The notes beneath the pieces are model-generated. The model made no database searches and was not told where the DNA came from. It saw only the letters and a list, made by a program, of their open reading frames with translations. From NCBI GenBank assembly GCA_023460795.1, contig JAEWPC010000059.1:186001-250000 (forward strand): a stretch of DNA of 64,000 nucleotides. Direction: 5' to 3'. The position numbers were made by a program, and so were the translations under genes. The DNA comes from Bacillota bacterium. GTDB taxonomy: Bacteria > Bacillota > Bacilli > Paenibacillales > Paenibacillaceae. The stretch's first letter is position 1, and every line of letters begins with the position of its first letter. Shown here piece after piece: positions 61,984 through 64,000 of the stretch.

Positions 61984-62109
61984 GTGGAGAAGGATCCTCA
62001 GAACATGGGCGACGTGTACGAGATGATGACGTATTTGCTCGTGATCATCCTTAGCGCCGTCGTCATGGTCATATGGTTGAAACGCCGCGCTAAGCGCAAG
62101 CGCAGATGA
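61984..62109 (+). CDS. 41-residue single-pass membrane protein
   Basis: GTG start with GGGAG at normal spacing, 13 bp after the Dabb stop. The product has an acidic N-terminus (MEKDPQNMGDVYEM), one transmembrane helix (TYLLVIILSAVVMVIWL) and a strongly basic tail (KRRAKRKRR), giving clear N-out topology. The DUF86 gene follows after 16 bp, so the three genes may be cotranscribed. Family not recognised. Confidence 0.65.
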   Translation: MEKDPQNMGDVYEMMTYLLVIILSAVVMVIWLKRRAKRKRR

Positions 62110-62125
62110 AAGGGGCTGTCCGCCC

Positions 62126-62581
62126 ATGTATTACGTAAACGAAAAATTCATTAACGACCGTTTGGCGTGCATCCCCGATATCGCACTGGCTTTGAACGTC
62201 GTTTCGCGCGGCTGGAAAGGAACGTTAAGCGAAGGTCTCGTCCAAGAGCGCGCTTTGCATCTCGCCGCGGAAATCGTGACGGACGTCGGCAATGCGCTGA
62301 TCGACGGCTTTATTATGCGCGACGCGAGCAGTTACGAGGATATTGTCGACATTATCGCGATGGAGAACGTCATCGAGCCGAACGTCGCGTCTTCGATGCG
62401 GGAGCTTGTACTTCTACGCAAACTGCTCGTCCAGGATTACGTGGAGTGGCCGCGCCACGAGCTGCACAAGCTTACGCCGGAGCTGCCGGAGCTGCTTGTC
62501 GAGTTCGGCCGCCAAGTTCGGTCGTATATGGAGAAGGAGCTTCGCGGGTTCCCGGGCAGCGACGGTGCAGGCGTCCAATAG
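62126..62581 (+). CDS. DUF86/HepT-like HEPN-domain protein (YutE-like)
   Basis: 151 residues, all helical, with the DUF86 core ERALHLAAEIVTDVGNALID and the position of the HEPN ribonuclease motif R-x4-H-x-Y occupied by RKLLVQDY, where Gln replaces the catalytic His. The toxin-type RNase activity of HepT is therefore unlikely. No MNT nucleotidyltransferase antitoxin gene is adjacent. It matches chromosomal YutE-type proteins rather than a mobile toxin-antitoxin pair. AGGGG precedes the ATG. Confidence 0.82.
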   Translation: MYYVNEKFINDRLACIPDIALALNVVSRGWKGTLSEGLVQERALHLAAEIVTDVGNALIDGFIMRDASSYEDIVDIIAMENVIEPNVASSMRELVLLRKLLVQDYVEWPRHELHKLTPELPELLVEFGRQVRSYMEKELRGFPGSDGAGVQ

Positions 62582-62679
62582 GTGCCAATTTACGTCATGA
62601 ACCGATTCCGTTACAATGAAGCCATATGAACCGCGCTAGGGTTAGTTGCGAGGATGGCGCGAGGACGGAGGTCGACGGC

Positions 62680-63327
62680 ATGCCGCTGCGTAAGGAAGAA
62701 GGATCGACGAGAAGCCGGTTGCTTCATCTGCTTAGAACGAGAAGCTCCTGCTCGGTCAGCGAGCTGTCGGGCGAGCTAGCGCTAACGGAGATGGCCGTCA
62801 GACGCCATCTTCATGCGATGGAGAAGAACGGCCAAGTCGCCGTAACCGCGGTCCGACAAGGCATGGGACGCCCGCTCTACCGTTACTCGCTGACGGCGCA
62901 TGCCGATGAATGGTTCCCTAAGAACTATTCCCAGCTGGCGCTTGATCTCCTCGCCGAGCTCGAGGAAGAAGACGAGGGCGCAGCGGTAATCGACCGCATG
63001 TTCCAAGGCCGGCGCGATAAGCTGGCGGAGCGTTACGAAGAGCGAATGCGCCATAAGCCGCTCGAGGAACGCGTGCGCGAGCTGGCGCTCATCCAGAACG
63101 GCGGCGGTTATATGGCGTCGTGGGAGCGTTCCGACGACGAAGAAGATGCTTATGCGCTCCATGAGTACAACTGTCCGATCGCGCACGTCGCGGGCCAGTT
63201 CCGTCAAGCCTGCCAATGCGAGCAGCAGCTGTTCGTCCGCCTGCTCGACGCCGACGTGGAACGCACCGAATGCTTAGCCGACGGCGGCTCGCGCTGCACG
63301 TATGCGATTAAACCGAAGACAACTTGA
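62680..63327 (+). CDS. SufR-like winged-helix regulator with cysteine cluster
   Basis: 215 residues: an N-terminal DeoR/ArsR-type winged helix (about 8-75; CSVSELSGELALTEMAVRRH, next GRPLYRYSLT), a helical linker, and a C-terminal part with cysteines in YNCPIAHVA, RQACQCEQQ, RTECLADGG and SRCTYAI, as in SufR-type Fe-S-sensing repressors. Probably senses an iron-sulfur cluster or redox state. GGAGG lies 8 bp before the ATG at 62680. No suf genes are adjacent, so the targets are unknown. Confidence 0.85.
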   Translation: MPLRKEEGSTRSRLLHLLRTRSSCSVSELSGELALTEMAVRRHLHAMEKNGQVAVTAVRQGMGRPLYRYSLTAHADEWFPKNYSQLALDLLAELEEEDEGAAVIDRMFQGRRDKLAERYEERMRHKPLEERVRELALIQNGGGYMASWERSDDEEDAYALHEYNCPIAHVAGQFRQACQCEQQLFVRLLDADVERTECLADGGSRCTYAIKPKTT

Positions 63328-63342
63328 TATTTGCTATCCCTG

Positions 63343-63371
63343 CCGTCCGCGCTCGTCGCGGGCGGTTTTTT
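63343..63371 (+). terminator. Terminator of the SufR-like gene
   Basis: CCGTCCGCG / CGCGGGCGG stem followed by TTTTTT. Confidence 0.85.
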
Positions 63372-63430
63372 GCGCTATCGCTCCCTCACACGTCAGTAAC
63401 TCGATGACAGCGCGCTATGGTGCGAGTTTC

Positions 63431-63815
63431 TCTGCAACGGTCTCACAGACCTCTACAGCATAGACCCCATCGCAAGCCGTTTCTCCAACCGTCTCACAGA
63501 CCGCTGCAGCACCGAACCATAACCAACCGCTCCTGCAACGGTCTCACAGACCTCTGTAGCACCAAATTTGCTTCATCTATTTCTCCAACGGTCTCACAGA
63601 CCGCTCCACCACGAAACTGCCCCTAACCACTTCTGCAACGGCCTCACAGACCACTACAGCAGCGAACCATCGCCAGCCGCCTCTCCAACGATCTTACAGA
63701 CCGCTGCAGCTCCGAATCATCGCCAAATGCACCTGCAACGATCTCACAGACCACTGCAGCGCCGAACCATAGCCAGCGGCTTCTCCAACGGTCCCGCAGA
63801 CCGCTGCGATTTTTC
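63431..63815. repeat. Tandem array of eight 50-bp units with 100-bp higher-order period
   Basis: CAAC(G/C)G units start at 63435, 63486, 63536, 63586, 63636, 63686, 63736 and 63786: strict 50-bp spacing after a first 51. Each has a near-perfect hairpin such as CGGTCT-CAC-AGACCG. Odd units read CTGCAAC and ACC(T/A)CT; even units read CTCCAAC and ACCGCT, so the real repeat is a 100-bp dimer. The linkers share GCACCGAACCATCGCCAGCC-like sequence. No protein is supported here; this array fills most of the 607-bp gap between genes (63328-63934). Confidence 0.92.
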
Positions 63816-63840
63816 TTGCCCGTCCGCAGTGTCAAGTCAA

Positions 63841-63875
63841 GCCCATGCTTCTTATACTATCTTAACCGCATGGGC
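63841..63875 (+). promoter_or_regulatory. Inverted repeat enclosing a -10 element before the last gene
   Basis: GCCCATGC (63841-63848) and GCATGGGC (63868-63875) flank TATACT (63853-63858); TGTCAA at 63830-63835 is a possible -35 at 17 bp. A repressor bound to the dyad would cover the promoter. Confidence 0.5.
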
Positions 63876-63934
63876 ATTCGCCCGGGTACCGCAAGCAGCT
63901 AGCCGAGCGCTGGCCGACCAGAGGAGGGGTTCGC

Positions 63935-64000
63935 ATGGGATGGGAGATTACCGCTTATGCGATTGCTTTGTCCGTATTGGCTATCGCGGCCGTTGTCGTG
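63935..64000 (+). CDS. Start of a DUF948/YtxG-like membrane protein (partial)
   Basis: Only 22 codons are in the window: MGWEITAYAIALSVLAIAAV. AGAGGAGGGG lies before the ATG. A short amphipathic start running straight into a hydrophobic helix is typical of DUF948 general stress proteins (YtxG), but the identification rests on the N-terminus alone. Confidence 0.5.
   Translation, partial: MGWEITAYAIALSVLAIAAVVV

Noticed and set aside
62126..62581. HepT toxin of a HepT/MNT toxin-antitoxin pair
   Set aside because: The catalytic His is replaced and no MNT gene is adjacent.
63417..63626. A 69-codon frame across the tandem array
   Set aside because: It is a by-product of repeat units in frame, with a biased HRPLQ-type composition and no ribosome site.
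63431..63815. CRISPR array
   Set aside because: Units are degenerate, the intervening segments are similar to each other rather than unique, and no cas genes are present.

Overview
The window looks like chromosome of a spore-forming, surface-layer-bearing Firmicute of the family Paenibacillaceae (Paenibacillus or Cohnella type). This rests on a three-repeat SLH protein, two sets of CotF-like spore coat proteins, a YdjO-like zinc-ribbon protein, a YesM/YesN two-component pair beside a sugar ABC transporter, and a ferric-siderophore binding protein fused to a copper-amine-oxidase-N-like stalk. Most of the window is GC-rich. A block from about 30.06 to 47.0 kb is clearly AT-rich, apart from a GC-rich patch inside one gene, and reads as an accessory island. 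I saw no tRNA, rRNA or CRISPR array.

Layout. 0-4.9 kb: end of an SLH protein, a DrrAB-type drug ABC exporter, and a MecA/PbpC-type class B penicillin-binding protein. 4.9-10.9 kb: an iron-siderophore regulon with two FecCD permeases, a binding protein, a divergent lipoprotein, a FecE/FhuC-type ATPase and a FhuF-like reductase, with three Fur-box promoters. 11-13.5 kb: a polysaccharide deacetylase, a lipoprotein and a YdjO-like protein. 13.5-14.7 kb: a frameshifted PD-(D/E)XK-like nuclease gene flanked by two matching clusters of short palindromic repeats. 14.7-30 kb: a DMT transporter, cutC, a coat operon resembling B. subtilis yraGF-adhB-yraED, a GH43 enzyme, an XRE regulator with Xre-type operators, an alpha/beta hydrolase, a flavodoxin-fold oxidoreductase with a divergent AraC regulator, a second coat pair, rarD, an L,D-transpeptidase, and a GH65 phosphorylase with beta-phosphoglucomutase.

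Accessory island. It carries a secreted RCC1/Fn3/CBM-like repeat protein; a 2037-residue subtilase-RHS polymorphic toxin with a lipase-like C-terminal domain, followed by an overlapping candidate immunity gene; and a 5.6-kb cassette bounded by roughly 290-bp inverted repeats. That cassette encodes a zinc-ribbon membrane protein and a YobI-like membrane P-loop NTPase.

47-64 kb: a chemoreceptor; a YesM/YesN - MalF/MalG-like permeases - lipoprotein - TIM-barrel/discoidin protein carbohydrate locus; a lone holin; an ACT-malic enzyme; a stand-alone CuA-like cupredoxin; several small proteins; a DUF86 protein; a SufR-like regulator; a 50-bp-period tandem array; and the start of a DUF948-like gene.

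The strongest candidates for something undescribed are the inverted-repeat-bounded NTPase cassette (41112-46753), the nuclease gene with twin repeat clusters (13522-14675) and the higher-order tandem array (63431-63815).
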